Of a DNA stretch of 64,000 nucleotides, positions 1 to 11,560 are shown piece by piece (positions within the stretch are counted from its first letter, which is position 1; each line of letters starts with the position of its first letter). The position numbers were made by a program, and so were the translations under genes. The notes beneath the pieces are model-generated. The model saw only the letters and a list, made by a program, of their open reading frames with translations. It was not told where the DNA came from and made no database searches. Source of the DNA: Monoplex corrugatus (lineage: Eukaryota > Mollusca > Gastropoda > Littorinimorpha > Ranellidae); contig JAPXFY010000280.1 in assembly GCA_030674185.1 (NCBI GenBank), positions 1 through 64,000 of the forward strand, read 5' to 3'.

Positions 1-499
1 TTGGAGCTGTGCATATTTTGTCAGAAATGTTAAGGATATTTTACATGTAAAGTGAAGGGAGTATCAAGGGATGCCTGCCTGAAACATTCTGATAAAAAAT
101 TACAAATTTTTACAGGAGAGGGATTTTAAATTGTCAAAGGCATAGAAGCATTGCATCATTTCATCATCATGGTCATATTTCCGACTGTTAGTGTTGGAAG
201 CCAGATGTGTTCAATGACATCTTAAAGTCTTACCCAAGGTGTCATTTGCTACTTGTATCAATAAATGTCCATAAAAAGGCAGATATAGCGTCCTTCATGT
301 GTTTGCATAAACAAAATTATGTTGCCAAACCAGTCTACATTATCACTGTAGCAATAGTTAAAGTACTCATGCACTCTGAGAAGCCACAAAGTTTCGGTCA
401 CACAAAAACTGTGCTGCTGTATTTTCATTACGTATTTTTACAAGGCGTTTACTTAGCAGATTTTTATGAAGGACACTGTTTGTTGGTAAATGGTTTGAA
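1..499. other. Gene-free flank
   Basis: I see no recognisable gene, RNA or repeat here. The only open frame (207-503, 98 codons, plus strand) has no domain I recognise and no supporting context, so it is not called. Confidence 0.5.
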
Positions 500-608
500 T
501 TAGAAGCCACCAATCTTCTTCAGAAGAAACACCACAGTACAGTCATTCTGACAAGCACGAGGACAGAAAACCTGTACACACTGAAATATAAACTCGTAAT
601 GGAACACC
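500..608 (+). repeat. Left half of a dispersed repeat split by an RTE insertion
   Basis: The stretch from about 500 (agaagccaccaatcttcttc) matches 5828-5905, including a shared run around 'gaagaaacaccacagtacag'. The match stops at 608 and resumes at 3541, so the RTE element at 609-3537 landed inside an older copy of this repeat. The function and class of the repeat are unknown. Confidence 0.75.
598..608. repeat. Target-site duplication, left copy
   Basis: The 11 bases AATGGAACACC occur here and again at 3538-3548. They flank the inverted and the direct segments of the RTE copy together, which marks both as products of a single insertion. Confidence 0.75.
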
Positions 609-765
609 TATACCTGATTTCTTTATTTATCTTCCTGTATATCTCCTCGTTTCTCTTTGCCCTCTCCTTTCCTCCATCAAGCCCAAAATTTCATTAGTAA
701 TCCAGCTCTTCTTTGCTTTTCTACCTGCCTTAGGGATTTCTTCACAAGCTTATTTATCGACTTTC

Positions 766-1486
766 TCAACATTGTCCATTTTCCTCACTGTCACTAACGT
801 CTTCCAGAGCACTGAATTTGTTTTGAACATGTACATTAATTTTTTTACGTATCATTTCATCTGTCTTTAAGAGTCCAATGTTTAGTTTGATGTTGCTTTT
901 GGTCTGTTTCCTTTTCCTCAATTTCAGCCTAAACCTTCCCACTACAGGATTGTGGTCACTGTTGCAGTCTGCACCTGGTAGTGTTTTTGCTGACAGTAAA
1001 GAATTTCTAAATCTTTTGTTGATCAGGATGTAGTAAGTCTGATTTTTGGTATTATCTCCTGGACTCATCCAAGTCCATTTTCTTCTGTTAGGCTGCTCAA
1101 ACCAGGTGTTGCCTACTATGAACTCATTCATCTGTGCCCATTCTACAAGTTTCCTTCCCCTTTCATTTTGTGTACGAAGTCCATGAGGTCCAACTATATC
1201 CTCCACCCTATCCTGTCCCACTTTAGCATTAAAATCTCTTATTATGACTGTAACTTCTTGTGATTTACACTGAACCTTGGCCATCTCTAAACTTCGTAGA
1301 AGTTGTCATGTCTTTCTGAGTACTTGTGGATGTTGGTGCATACACCTGTATGATGTTGATATCAAATGTTTGCCTCCCAATTTGACCAGCAATAACTCTG
1401 TCGGACACAGCCCAGTATCCCTTAACTGCTTTTGATTTGTCTTTGTCCATCATGATGCCTACTCCTCTTTCAGAATCTAGGTGCAA
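766..1486 (-). pseudogene. RTE endonuclease (APE-type), inverted fragment
   Basis: Two overlapping minus-strand frames (1486-1265, then 1284-766) encode an endonuclease/exonuclease/phosphatase-type domain of the kind fused to RTE reverse transcriptases. Visible motifs are GVGIMMDK, IIQVYAPTS, DFNAKVGQD and the C-terminal catalytic-type SDHNPV near 950. Such domains nick target DNA to prime reverse transcription. A frameshift near 1270-1280 separates the two frames, and the tail reads on through a linker (to 609) that is repeated on the opposite strand at 1620-1793. Confidence 0.8.
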
Positions 1487-1912
1487 TGGAGGCTAAGGAC
1501 GCTTGGCTGAACACAAAATGCAAAGAGATAGAAGACCGACACAAAGTGGATCCTCAGGGTATGTACAGACGAATTGAAGAAATTGTCCACAGGAAAAAAT
1601 ATGCACATCACAATGGAAAAAGTTGAGAATCGATAAATGAGCTTGTGAAGAAATCCCTAAGTAGATAAAAAAAGCAACAAAAAAAAAAAAAAAGAACTGG
1701 ATGGCAAAAAGAAATTTTAGGCTTGATGGAGGAACGGAGAAGCAAAGAGAAACAAGGAGATTTACAGGAAGATAACAAAGAAATCAGAATGGGTGCAATG
1801 AAGCTAAGGAAGCTTGCTGAAAAAAATGCAAAGAAATAGAAGACTGACAAAAGGACCCTCAGGGTATGTACAGAAGAAGTGAAAAAATTGTCCACAGGAA
1901 AAAGACATACAT
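1487..1912 (+). repeat. Duplicated EN-RT linker (B-A-B order)
   Basis: Block B (about 1487-1617, starting ggtgcaatggaggctaagga) recurs at about 1793-1910. Block A (about 1620-1792) lies between them, and its reverse complement is also found at 609-780 inside the inverted segment. The source element therefore probably carried a tandem A-B duplication of about 300 bp between its endonuclease and RT domains. An A-run of about 15 sits at 1679-1693. Confidence 0.65.
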
Positions 1913-1938
1913 ATCAACTGGTTGCTTAAGATCGAAAG

Positions 1939-3477
1939 ATGGCACGCTTATCATGGAAAAAGAAAAAAAAACTGGACAGATGGGGAGAGTACATTGAAGA
2001 CCTTTTTGAGGATGACAGATACGAAGAACACATTATAAAAAATAATTCTGAAGGACCACCCATAATGAAAGATGAAATTAGAGCAGCACTGAAAAAGATG
2101 AAACCAGGAAAAGCCCTGGACCAAATAACATTACAACAGAGATCATTGAAGCCTGGAGGAATTTGGCATAGAAAAAATAACAGTCCTTCTAAACGAAATT
2201 TACGACACTGGAAAAATCAATTTTCATTGCACTTCCGAAGAAGACAGGGGCTATAGAATGCGAACTCCATCGCACAATCAGTTTGATGAGTCATGTAATA
2301 AAAATCCTGTTAAGAATAATCATGATGAGGACAAGGAATGGAATCAAAGAGAAATAGCAGAAGAACAGTGTGGATTTGTGGAAGGGAAGGGAACTATCAA
2401 TGCCATATACATCCTAAGAACTATCATAGAGAGGTCAATTGGATGAATAAGATTTGTTTTATGCGTTGTTGACTATACCAAAGCTTTGATCGGGTACGAC
2501 ATGAAGAATTGATCAACCAACTGGAGAGACTCAATGTTGATGGAAAAGATCTACGAATAATCATGAATATGTACTGGGAACAAACGGCTGCAATGAGAAT
2601 AGAAAACAATATAAGCTCTTTTCAAAACATTAAAATAGGAGTCAGACAGGGTTGTGTTTTGTCACCAGATCTGTTTTTACTTTACAGTGAAAACATCATG
2701 AGAAACCTAGAAGAAAACCCTGGATTAGGGGTTGGACGGAAAATGATAACAACATTCGATACGCAGATGACACCGTGCTAATTGCAGAAAATGAAAGGGA
2801 CCTACAAAACCTTTTGAATATACTTGAAATAGAAAGCAAAGGTAAGGGGTTGGAACTAAACAGCAGGAAGACTGAAGTCATGGTGATCAGTAAAAAACAT
2901 GAAATCCCCTCATGCAAAATAACAGCAAATGGCACAACCTTGACACAGGTTAATAAGTTCAAATACCTGGGAACGGTCATTTAATCAGACGGCAGATGCA
3001 CATCGGAAATAGCCGGCAGAATCAGCCAAGCCAAAACAGCATTCAAGAAAATGACAAGCATTCTTACCAACAAATACCTATCAATTAACATCAGGAAGAG
3101 AGTCCTTGAATGTTATATAAACCAATACTGTTATACAGACGTGAGGCGTGGACAGTCAGCAAGCAAAGCCAGAGCAAATTGAGGCAGCAGAGATGTGGTT
3201 TCTAAGAAGAATGTTGAGAGTTCCATGGACAGCAAAGAAAACAAACGAGACAGTCTTGATGGATGCAGACACAAGTAGATCACTCATAAGGAAGATTAGG
3301 AAAAGACAGGCAACATTTATACGCCATTTTATGGGGATGGGGATTTGGAGCAGCTGGTCACAACGGGAAAGCTGGAGGGAAAGAGAGCACCAAGTAGACC
3401 CAGAGAGAAAATGCTGGAGGACTTGCAGAGTGGCTGGGGACGAGGAGGGTGGGGGAGATGCTAGGGAAGAGAGATAG
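1939..3477 (+). pseudogene. RTE reverse transcriptase, frame-broken
   Basis: Successive plus-strand frames (1939-2256, 2258-2446, 2509-2781, 2775-2984, 3148-3477) together follow one RTE reverse transcriptase: the KMKPGKA fingers motif near 2097-2117, GVRQGCVLSPDLF in the palm, the stretch LELNSRKTEVMVISKKH after the catalytic motif, then the BovB-like thumb/C-terminal region. At least four frame changes and an in-frame stop after GTVI (2984) exclude activity. The duplicate at 10396-11090 preserves the same C-terminal half with a longer open frame. Confidence 0.8.
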
Positions 3478-3537
3478 AGAGAGATGGAAGTCCATGATCA
3501 CCAACGCCATGAGGCAGGGCACCTGATGATGATGATG

Positions 3538-3548
3538 AATGGAACACC
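3538..3548. repeat. Target-site duplication, right copy
   Basis: AATGGAACACC, identical to 598-608, directly follows the (GAT)n tail of the RTE element. Confidence 0.75.
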
Positions 3549-3780
3549 CCACATCCTCGTCACGATTAAAACCATAATGTAAACATGAACAAAAGGAAAA
3601 TAAAATCAATTGCAGAACACGTTGTATGTAAGGTTAGCTTCCTGGATGCAGGACAGTTGTGAGAGAGTTTGCAATTGATAAAACAGAGACACGACTGCAC
3701 AGCGTCACGTTACCGCCTGTCTGAAAATAAATCGAGTCAGTTGTTAGTAAACAAAACATTCTTGTTGCTATTCGCACTAT
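3541..3780 (+). repeat. Right half of the split dispersed repeat
   Basis: This matches 5938-6175 with scattered substitutions, for example around 'cattcttgttgctattcgcactat' at the end. Together with 500-608 it forms one copy of the repeat. Confidence 0.7.
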
Positions 3781-4260
3781 AACAGAGGAATGGATTAGAT
3801 CGGAAAATGAAACGGTTTATATATTAAATGCACTGAAAAGAAGAACACTCTGCAATACATATAGCCAGATCTGGAGGTATTGTGTATGCAGCATGTAGAG
3901 ACACACATGGAGTAAAACAGCCAAAAGTGAAAACGCCTCAACAATCCAGATGTCAGCATCCAATGGAGGATATTCATAGGAAAAATATGAAAATGAAATT
4001 GAAAGCTGCTCCTGGATACTCACAGTGGGCAAGGAAGTTCTGAAACATCGCAGGAAAACACATTTCCATCCTCACTGTGAGGCACTGCTTGAAATCTACA
4101 GTCTGATTTGGCCTGTGATGCTGGAACAAATGTTTGATAACAAGCCACCAACAGTGGTTACAGTAAAGGGCATGATGGAGAAAGCCAGTGCAAATCACCA
4201 TCTGGGGAAGCTAAAATCCACAAGACTATAACGTGTGCCAGTCTCACCAGTGTGTGCGTG
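3781..4260. other. Unassigned interval
   Basis: A plus-strand frame at 4025-4231 (68 codons) is open but shows no domain I recognise. Flanking frames with similar composition carry stops. It may be a remnant of a coding sequence, but nothing here supports a call. Confidence 0.3.
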
Positions 4261-4279
4261 TGAGTGAAAGGGGCAAACA

Positions 4280-4327
4280 GACAGACAGACACACAGACAC
4301 ACACAGACACACAAACATACACACACT

Positions 4328-4366
<39 letters not shown>

Positions 4367-4415
4367 GATACACTAACACATACACACACACAGACACACG
4401 CACACACACACACAT

Positions 4416-4456
<41 letters not shown>

Positions 4457-4490
4457 CTTTCTCTCCCCCCCCCCCCCCCCCCCCCCCCCC
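4280..4490. repeat. Compound microsatellite (CA)n-(CT)n-(C)n
   Basis: Runs of CA (4285-4414) give way to CT (4415-4464) and then an uninterrupted C-run of about 26 (about 4465-4490). Open frames through it are low-complexity artefacts. Confidence 0.95.
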
Positions 4491-5039
4491 ATCTCGATCT
4501 CTCTCATTTGCACGCAGACAAGTGAATGGAATACAGGAAATTCAGATTGAAGCCAATATTTTCTCTGACATGTTGGCATCATCACTGTTTACCTTCACAC
4601 GTTAAATCACTAATACAGAGAAGACTTAAGATGTAGCCATAATAAGCATGACTTTGCTCTTGGAGCTGGAGAATGTTTGACGCTAAGTTTTAAAGCCAAG
4701 CTGATAAGCCATGCCACCAGTGGCCATTTTCTTGGCAACGTATAAGCAGCCACAATTACGCATAACAAAACGATACATGTAAACCAAGCAAAACAAGAAC
4801 CAAATGTTTCATGCTGTAGATACAAATTGTCGCATTTTCAGTTAGTCAGGCATCCCTCTATAATACAAGACAAATATTGTCCCACAATGAACACTGTTTT
4901 ATGCAGCATGGCGAATTCATTGCTTATTTTTCCTTTCAGAAATATTGATTGAAGTACTTATCAAGTAAATCCAGTAAGATATGCATAAGGTGATCATAGA
5001 TACACACAACGACACAAACACTACACAGTGTACACAAAC

Positions 5040-5103
5040 GCACACACACAAACACAGAAAGAGAGAGAGCGAGTGAGAGAGAGAGAAAGATAGACAGACA
5101 GAG

Positions 5104-5156
<53 letters not shown>

Positions 5157-5180
5157 CAGACAGAGACGGAGAGAGAGAGT
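5040..5180. repeat. Microsatellite cluster (CA)n, (GA)n, (GATA)n
   Basis: Short CA, GAGA, GACA and GATA runs lie next to each other. The bases on either side (4500-5039 and 5181-5827) show no gene I can support. Confidence 0.9.
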
Positions 5181-5827
5181 AAAACACTGTTTTTCTATAA
5201 TTACGCGTTCTAATTCTATTTCTGTGTGTGTCTGGTTCGTGTTAACGTGAACGCTAGTACTCGCTGTGATTCAGATTACTGTTGTTACGAAACAAAATGC
5301 TGGGAAAAACATGCAAGACACCCTGACATGTATGATTACGCATTTTAACATCCTGAATCTGTTTCCTTGCCTGTCATGACGTCTGTCATTTTTCATATCT
5401 TATTTTCATGTTTTGAAAAAGATGAACTGGAACATGTAATGTTTTTGGAGAATCTAAAGCATGTTCAAAAAGACAGAAAGACACAACAATGATTATTGTT
5501 TTCTAAAACAGTATTATAGAGATGAAACTCAAAAAGCAGGATGTTGTCAAGTTGTTTCTAAAATCAAAAGACTGTTTCATAACTTACGTGCGACGCAACA
5601 TTTACCTGTAGAAAGAACAGCGTGCAAAGATAACATAGCGGCAAATTGTTGGAATGTTTAGTGATAGTAGAATAATTCAGCCTACGGTTTTACATGTGTG
5701 AGAGTCAGTGTGCGTATAGTGCACTGCATCATGATAAGAAGCATGCAACTCGCTTAACTGCTGAAAATATGTCGAAGATCGCTAGTGCGTTAATTAAACA
5801 AAGAGAACTGATGTTAAGTAAGCAGCT

Positions 5828-6175
5828 CAAACAGAAGCCACTAGTTTTCTGAAGAAGAAACACCACAGTACAGTCATTCTGATCGGTAGTGGAATAGAAA
5901 ACCACCAGATATGGAAAAGTAAATACATGGTGGAAAGCTCCACATACATGTCAGGATTAAAAACGAAATGTTAACATGAACTAGTAGTAAAATAAAATCA
6001 GTTAAAGAGCGCTCAGCATGTGAGGTTAGTGACTGGGATGTGAGGTACTTGTGAGAACGTTTGTAATCAGTATGAAAGGAACACAACTGCACAGCATCAT
6101 ATCATTGACTACTGGACAATAAATCAAGCAACTTGTCAGTGATGAAAATATTCTTGTTGCTGCTCGCACTGTACC
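5828..6175 (+). repeat. Uninterrupted copy of the dispersed repeat
   Basis: This is homologous to 500-608 plus 3541-3780 with the RTE insertion missing, so it serves as an in-window empty site. The region equivalent to the target reads 'catggtggaaagctccaca'. The class of repeat is unknown; no clear tRNA promoter boxes or tail were seen. Confidence 0.7.
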
Positions 6176-7754
6176 TCGACTGTACCTTGACATAAATCAT
6201 TTGTGTAATCCCCTGTTCATTGTAAATACTATCTTTGTCAGTCTGTTAGTCATTGTAAGCAACACGTCATGACATAAATCATGGATGTTCACTGTACTAT
6301 TTAAAATATTTTCTCTTGATTTATGGCATGAATCCAGCTTGAAGAAAAGTTTTCTTTTTTCAGAGACAGAGAGGGGAGGGGGAGGGGATAATGGGCATAT
6401 GATATGTTTTCTAGAAAATTATATTCATTTTTGATTGAGAAAGTATATACGTGCGTGTGAGTGTGTGTGTATGTGCGTACTATCGTGCGTGCGTGTGTGT
6501 GTGTGTGTGTATAAACCATGCTTTTATAAATAATGTCAGAGAGCTTCTATCAGTAGATAGTGATACTCCTAGCAAGAAAAGATTAATAGAATTCAGCAGC
6601 GTATTTGTTTAACGCACATAATCTGGGCTGGTATGCGCATTGCTTCTGACAGCCTCAACACTCCACAGAGAGTGAGCTAGGCCTATCTTTAGCATTGGAG
6701 AAAATCAATGACTACTACCTCTTCTTACATGCTTTATCTGTTTGCTGCCTGACGATTTCAAGAGATGTGCGCCACGTTCTCTTTATGTGTACATCGGCTC
6801 GTTGGAAATGAAAAGCAAGACAGTAAAAGAGAACAGCAAAACATAAAAAGCTAGATAGATTCTGTATCGAATTATGATGAGTAGGCTTACCAAAGTTTGA
6901 CAGTGTTAAATTATTGAAGAGTTAACTTGGAGCTTACTATCTTAAGGACGTGACGAGAAAGTAGGATTTTGTCATAACTAGTGAAATACAGCTAAGTTGT
7001 CGGCCAACACAACAATAATAATAAATGAAGATTGAGTGTTATGCTTTTCCCACTTAACAATGTGTTAGCTCTATGTTTGACAAAGTATCAACATTTTGAC
7101 ATCAGTTTTCTGAATGTCCATGCCTCAATATTCTTACACGAGGCCACCTTCTCTAATAAAATCAATTGGCTACAGACCCAGATTTAGGCAAGGTGATCAA
7201 TTCCAGAGAAGAACTCACCAGTGAAGATCACTCTCAAGGCAAGTCAATGTCAACCATTCTGAAACACATTCTTTTGTGGACAACTTACACACACTCACAA
7301 CACAACGTACACAGCACAGCTATGTCATTTTTTGATACAATTTAGCTCACCTATCGGTTTCGTCTGCTCGAATTATTTTGTGACTTGACATTTCTGTTAC
7401 ACAAGCCTCAATTCGTCAAAGTGTGACCATATTTTGTTTCGTCATTAGAAACTAAAACAACTGCTGAAACTTACATTTCATATAAGGCAGAACACTTTTA
7501 ACGGTGTACTGATTCCTAAAAAATTGCTTTGTGAATTGTTGACTGACCAACTTTCACATCCATACATCAATCCATTAAAATTATATTGGCAGTAAACTTC
7601 ACATCCATGCAACAGTCCGTGATAATTTTACTGGCTGTTGACAAATTTGATTTGTCTTCTCCCTGTCCTGGTTCATATCACACAATAGCTCCTACCTGTC
7701 CAGACAGTCCTTGGCGTATAAGCCAACTTATCCAGTCCTGTGTAGTGCTATGTT
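6176..7754. other. Gene-free interval
   Basis: Apart from a purine-rich stretch (6365-6395) and a (GT)n run (6455-6512), I see no coding, RNA or repeat structure here. Confidence 0.5.
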
Positions 7755-8685
7755 ATCAATAACAATAACAATAATAACAATGTTAAAGAAAATAATTATA
7801 TAATCATAATAACAGTAATGATAACAATAATAATGATGTTGATGATAATATCAATGACATTTATCAGTAGAAAATATCAAAATATAAATCAAATCACAGC
7901 ACGCACTCTCATTCGCCAAAACATTCACTGGCAATGACACAAACTCAATGGTACAAAACACACTCAGACCAGGACGGGGAGTATAGAAGGGGGTAGAACA
8001 AAAGTGTGGGCACACATAGGGGGAAATCACTGCTGGACAAAAGGGTGTTCTTCAAGTTAGACTGGAAGAAATATAGAGGATGTGACTGTCCAATAGACAG
8101 GGGAAGATCGTTCCAGTTGTATGGACCTGACAGAAACAGAGCGGCGACCAACTGTGGAAAATCTATATCAAGGAATTTGTAACAAGTAGTATGAAGCAGA
8201 ATGAAGAAGTCAGGTACGAATGTACATTTTGGGGTAGTCACAAAGAAAAACAGGACAATTTGGGGTAGTCACAAAGATAAACAGGACATTTTGGGGGTAG
8301 TCACAAAGATAAACAGGACAATTTGGTGGTAGTCACAAAGATAAACAGGACATTTTAGGGGTAGTCACAAAGATAAACAGGACATCTTGGGGTAGTCACA
8401 AAGATAAACAGGACATTTTGGAGGCAGTCACAAAGATGAACAGGACATTTCGGGGGTAGTCACAAAGATAAACAAGTGCAGTACCATTGATACACTTTGT
8501 AGCATAAAGTATCAATTTTCCATGAACTTCTTTGAGAAACAGGCAACCAGTGGAAAAAATAAAGCAAACGGGTGATATGATCATGTTTGTTTTTACGTAT
8601 ACAAACAGATACACACTAGCAGTCTTGTGTTTACCACAGTCAACCAAGCCATTCCAACAGTGACAGAACATCCAGTCAAGAATTT
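7755..8685 (-). mobile_element. L2/CR1-like LINE 3' fragment (minus), with internal minisatellite
   Basis: Read on the minus strand, the translation near 8500-8600 contains the HWLPVSQR-type motif followed by a CYK block. After an interruption it resumes (8241-7945) with LSGPYNWNDLPLSIGQ and a final FQSNLKNTLLSSS. This is the conserved C-terminal tail of CR1/L2-type reverse transcriptases, as in the copy at 35400-35735. An AAT-rich run at 7757-7850 is the likely 3' tail. The copy is much older than the other L2-like copies in this window and belongs to a different subfamily. Confidence 0.7.
8231..8475. repeat. 31-bp minisatellite, about 8 copies
   Basis: The unit is ggggtagtcacaaagataaa followed by caggacatttt. 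About eight copies of 31-32 bp are present with few substitutions. The array sits inside the L2-like coding remnant, between the CYK block and the LSGPYNWN block. Confidence 0.9.
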
Positions 8686-10140
8686 TGGAAGGTGGAATGA
8701 TGAATCCCTGGAAGACACAAAACATGGTAAGAAAACTCAGCAAATAGGAGAACAACTCTGCAAGAAGTAGATCAGTGTGGTTTCATTGTCAAATACAATG
8801 TCTGGAGCCTGTGGATCGCATTGATTCTCAAGTTCATCTGACCTCTACTGGCATACGAAATCAGTTGTAGCACTGTGAAATCCATAGAGGCCAAAATCAA
8901 CAAACGCACAATGAAATGTCTTGTTGTCCAGTCGTGTTTCATTGATATTGCACTCTATTTTCAGCAGACGAATCTCACGCTACTCTCTAAAATCCGTCGT
9001 TGAGGGATGCAAGGTGGGAAAGGTCAGGTTTTTGAACATGCTTGAGGATTTTGGAGATAAGATTGTGAGATCAGTAGAGCCCACCCTGAAGATTGGCAGA
9101 AAGTATAAAGTCCATGAAGCAGTGGACACAGTGAAAGAACGCCTCATGATCAGAGAGATAACAGGTCAGACACAAACCACTAGGCAGGGACTAGGATCAA
9201 CAAAAGTGGAATAATGGTCAAAAGCCAAAGGAAAATCAAAGACAGACATGGTGATACAGGAGGTTAACGAAGAAGAGGATGCCAAAAGAATACAGAAGAC
9301 AGTCCAACAAGGCCGACACGGGCAATGGACAATGTGGGAAAGTGCACGCCAAAGAAATGTTAGCTGAAATGACATGTGCTTATGGCCTCTCTTGGCATCA
9401 ATTTCATTCCCAGATCTATATTTGACCTGCTCCCTCGAATGCAGGTCCAATGAACTGAGGGAAGTCAGATGACCTTGGTTGCACACCCTGCCAGGTCAAA
9501 AAGTGGAACATGTATTGAACCCATCAAAGTAGCGCTAGTTCAAGGAAGATACACATGGAAGCACAATCAAGTGCTTCAAGAGATTGCATAAGCAATCAAT
9601 GTTGCCAGGGGGAAAGCATGCCACCAGAAGCTCCCGTAAACTTCTACATGGCAGGAGGCAGCAAACTGTTGAAAAAGCTGACATCCGGAGCATGGAAGCA
9701 GGATCTGCTGGATTGACAAGATTACTGGGAGTGCACAGCAGATCTTCCACAAGGGAACAAAACACCCAGGAATCATCAGCAACAGTGACATGGCAGCAGG
9801 CATCATTATCCATCCCATTCATTACAACAAATGATTCTGATCAGACGCACTCAGCTGTATACAAATACAAAGGACGAAACGAATATCTGCAAGACTTAAA
9901 CGTATGCCAGTCCAGCCAGCATTTTAAAGAAACCCAGTTTTCAACCAAAGTTCTCTCCATAGACGCTGGAGCCAAGAGGTTGATCTGCCCATAACTTCAT
10001 GAAAGAGATCTCTGTTTCTGGGAAAGAAATGGCTAGAGCCCTAAAGGCAGTGGCAGAAACAGCTGAAAAGACTTTCAGCTGGATATATGGTCAATCAGAA
10101 ACAAAAGCGATATTTATAAAACTTGAAATTCACTTTGTGC
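8686..10140 (+). mobile_element. Decayed restriction-like-endonuclease LINE, 3' half
   Basis: Broken plus-strand frames follow the second half of the ORF at 50324-51768. Examples are the RW-DSL-DT stretch at 8690-8725, WSKAKGKSKTDM near 9215-9250, a damaged zinc-knuckle with VEHVL near 9505, and ARALKAVAE-AEK near 10030-10075. The similarity ends around 10140, just where the tRNA-like part of the younger copy begins. Many stops and frameshifts make it non-functional. Confidence 0.8.
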
Positions 10141-10162
10141 CAGTGTACAATGGCTAGAGTTT

Positions 10163-11107
10163 TCTAGTATATTCACAAGGTTTTGTAGGTCCGTTTCACT
10201 TTCTGCAATTAGCACTGTGTCATCTGCGTATCGTATGTTGTTTATCATTTTTCCTCCAACCTTTAATCCAGGGTCTTCTTCTAAGTTTCTCATGATGTTT
10301 TCGATGTAAAGTGAAAACAGATCTGGTGACAAAACACAACCCTGTCTGAGTCCTCTTTGATGTTTTGGAAAGGGCTTGTATCGTGAATATTCTCGATAGA
10401 AAGCAAAGGTAAGGGGTTGGAACTAAACAGCAAGAAGACTGAAGTCATGGTGATCAGTAAAAAACATGAAATCACCTCAGGCAAAATAACAGTAAACGGC
10501 ACAACGGTGAGACAAGTTGATAAGTTTGAATATCTGGGAACGATCAGTTCACCAGACAGCAGATGCACATCAAAAATAGCCAGCAGAATTGGCCAAGCCA
10601 AAACAGCATTCAAAAAGGTGAAAGGCATTCTTACCAACAAATGCCTATCAATTAACATCATGAAGAGAGTTCTTGAATGTTATATAGAACCGATAATGTT
10701 ATACGGTTGTGAGGCATGGACAGTCAACAAGCAAAGTCAGCACAAAATTGAGGCAACCGAGATGTGGTTTCTAAGAAGAATGTTGAGAGTTTCATGGACA
10801 GCAAAGAAAACAAACGATACAGTCTTGATGGAGGCAGACACAAGCAGATCATTCATAAGGGAGATTAGGAAAAGACAGGCAACATTTATGGGCTATTTAT
10901 GAGGAAAGGTGAATTGGACCTCATTGTCACAAAGAGGGAAGCTGGAGGGAAAGAGAACACCAGGTAGACCCAGGGAAAATATTGGACAGACTTGCAGGGT
11001 GGCTGAAGACAGAGAGGGTGGAAGATGTGCTTGCGGTAACAAGGGATAGATACATATGGAGGGCCATGATCGCCAACGCCATGTGGCAAGGCACTTGATG
11101 ATGATGA
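10163..11107 (+). mobile_element. RTE/BovB-like LINE copy 2, 5' part inverted
   Basis: Minus-strand sequence at 10163-10390 encodes the RT palm (SPDLFSLYIENIM, then NIRYADDTVLIAE, ending at NILE). Plus-strand sequence from about 10395 starts exactly at the next residues (IESKGKGLELNSKKTEV) and runs to the thumb and C-terminal region. The plus-strand part is open for 161 codons (10417-10902), including FLRRMLRVSWTAKKTND. The 3' end is (GAT)n at 11097-11110. I could not identify a target duplication, so unlike the copies at 609-3537 and 58983-59651 a single-event origin is not proven. Confidence 0.8.
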
Positions 11108-11111
11108 TAAT

Positions 11112-11560
11112 AAATCCATCATTAGAATGTTTACCAAGAATGTATGCAAGAACTAAGTCACTATCACCAATAGACGTAGTCCCTATCATTGATACTCTCG
11201 TTACAATTAGGAACACAGAAATTCCTCCAATCGTCTTGGGTGTCTACACCAAACTTAGTGTTCCAGTTACCCTGAACAATGAGGATATCTTTCTTGTCAA
11301 CTGTGTTGATGATCATTTGAAGCTGGGTGTAGAATTCTTCCGCTTGATCATCATCATAGTTTGATGTGGGAACTGTATCTGCACTACCGTGAAGTTGACT
11401 GATTTTCTTCACAGGCAAATGGTCATTAGTCCACTGGCAATGGGTAATATCCTGGCACAGCGTTCTTGGTGTTGTTGATCAAAAACCACACTTCATGTGC
11501 ATGATTGTCGTCTTCTGCACTATAGCACGTACATGCCCTTCTTCTGTCTGTAGTTATCTG
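11112..11560 (-). mobile_element. RTE endonuclease fragment
   Basis: The minus strand carries an APE-type endonuclease remnant: EFYTQLQMIINTVDKKDIL, then VQGNWNTKFGVD, then LVLAYILGKHS. It abuts the (GAT)n tail of the RTE copy to its left. It could be the remains of an independent insertion into which that copy integrated. Several stops are present. Confidence 0.7.

Larger units (their letters stand above)
609..3537 (+). mobile_element. RTE/BovB-like non-LTR retrotransposon with inverted 5' part
   Basis: This is a decayed RTE-clade LINE. The 3' part (1487-3537) reads on the plus strand and holds linker, reverse transcriptase and C-terminal domain. RT motif GVRQGCVLSPDLF lies near 2640-2680, a YADD-type motif near 2758-2770 in a shifted frame, and a C-terminal block with FLRRMLRVPWTAKKTNE near 3197-3247 resembles BovB. 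The 3' end is a short (GAT)n tail, as is usual for RTE. The 5' part (609-1486) is inverted and encodes endonuclease. An 11-bp target duplication encloses both. Several frameshifts and stops make it dead. The clade is inferred from the C-terminal motif and tail, not from a tree. Confidence 0.85.
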
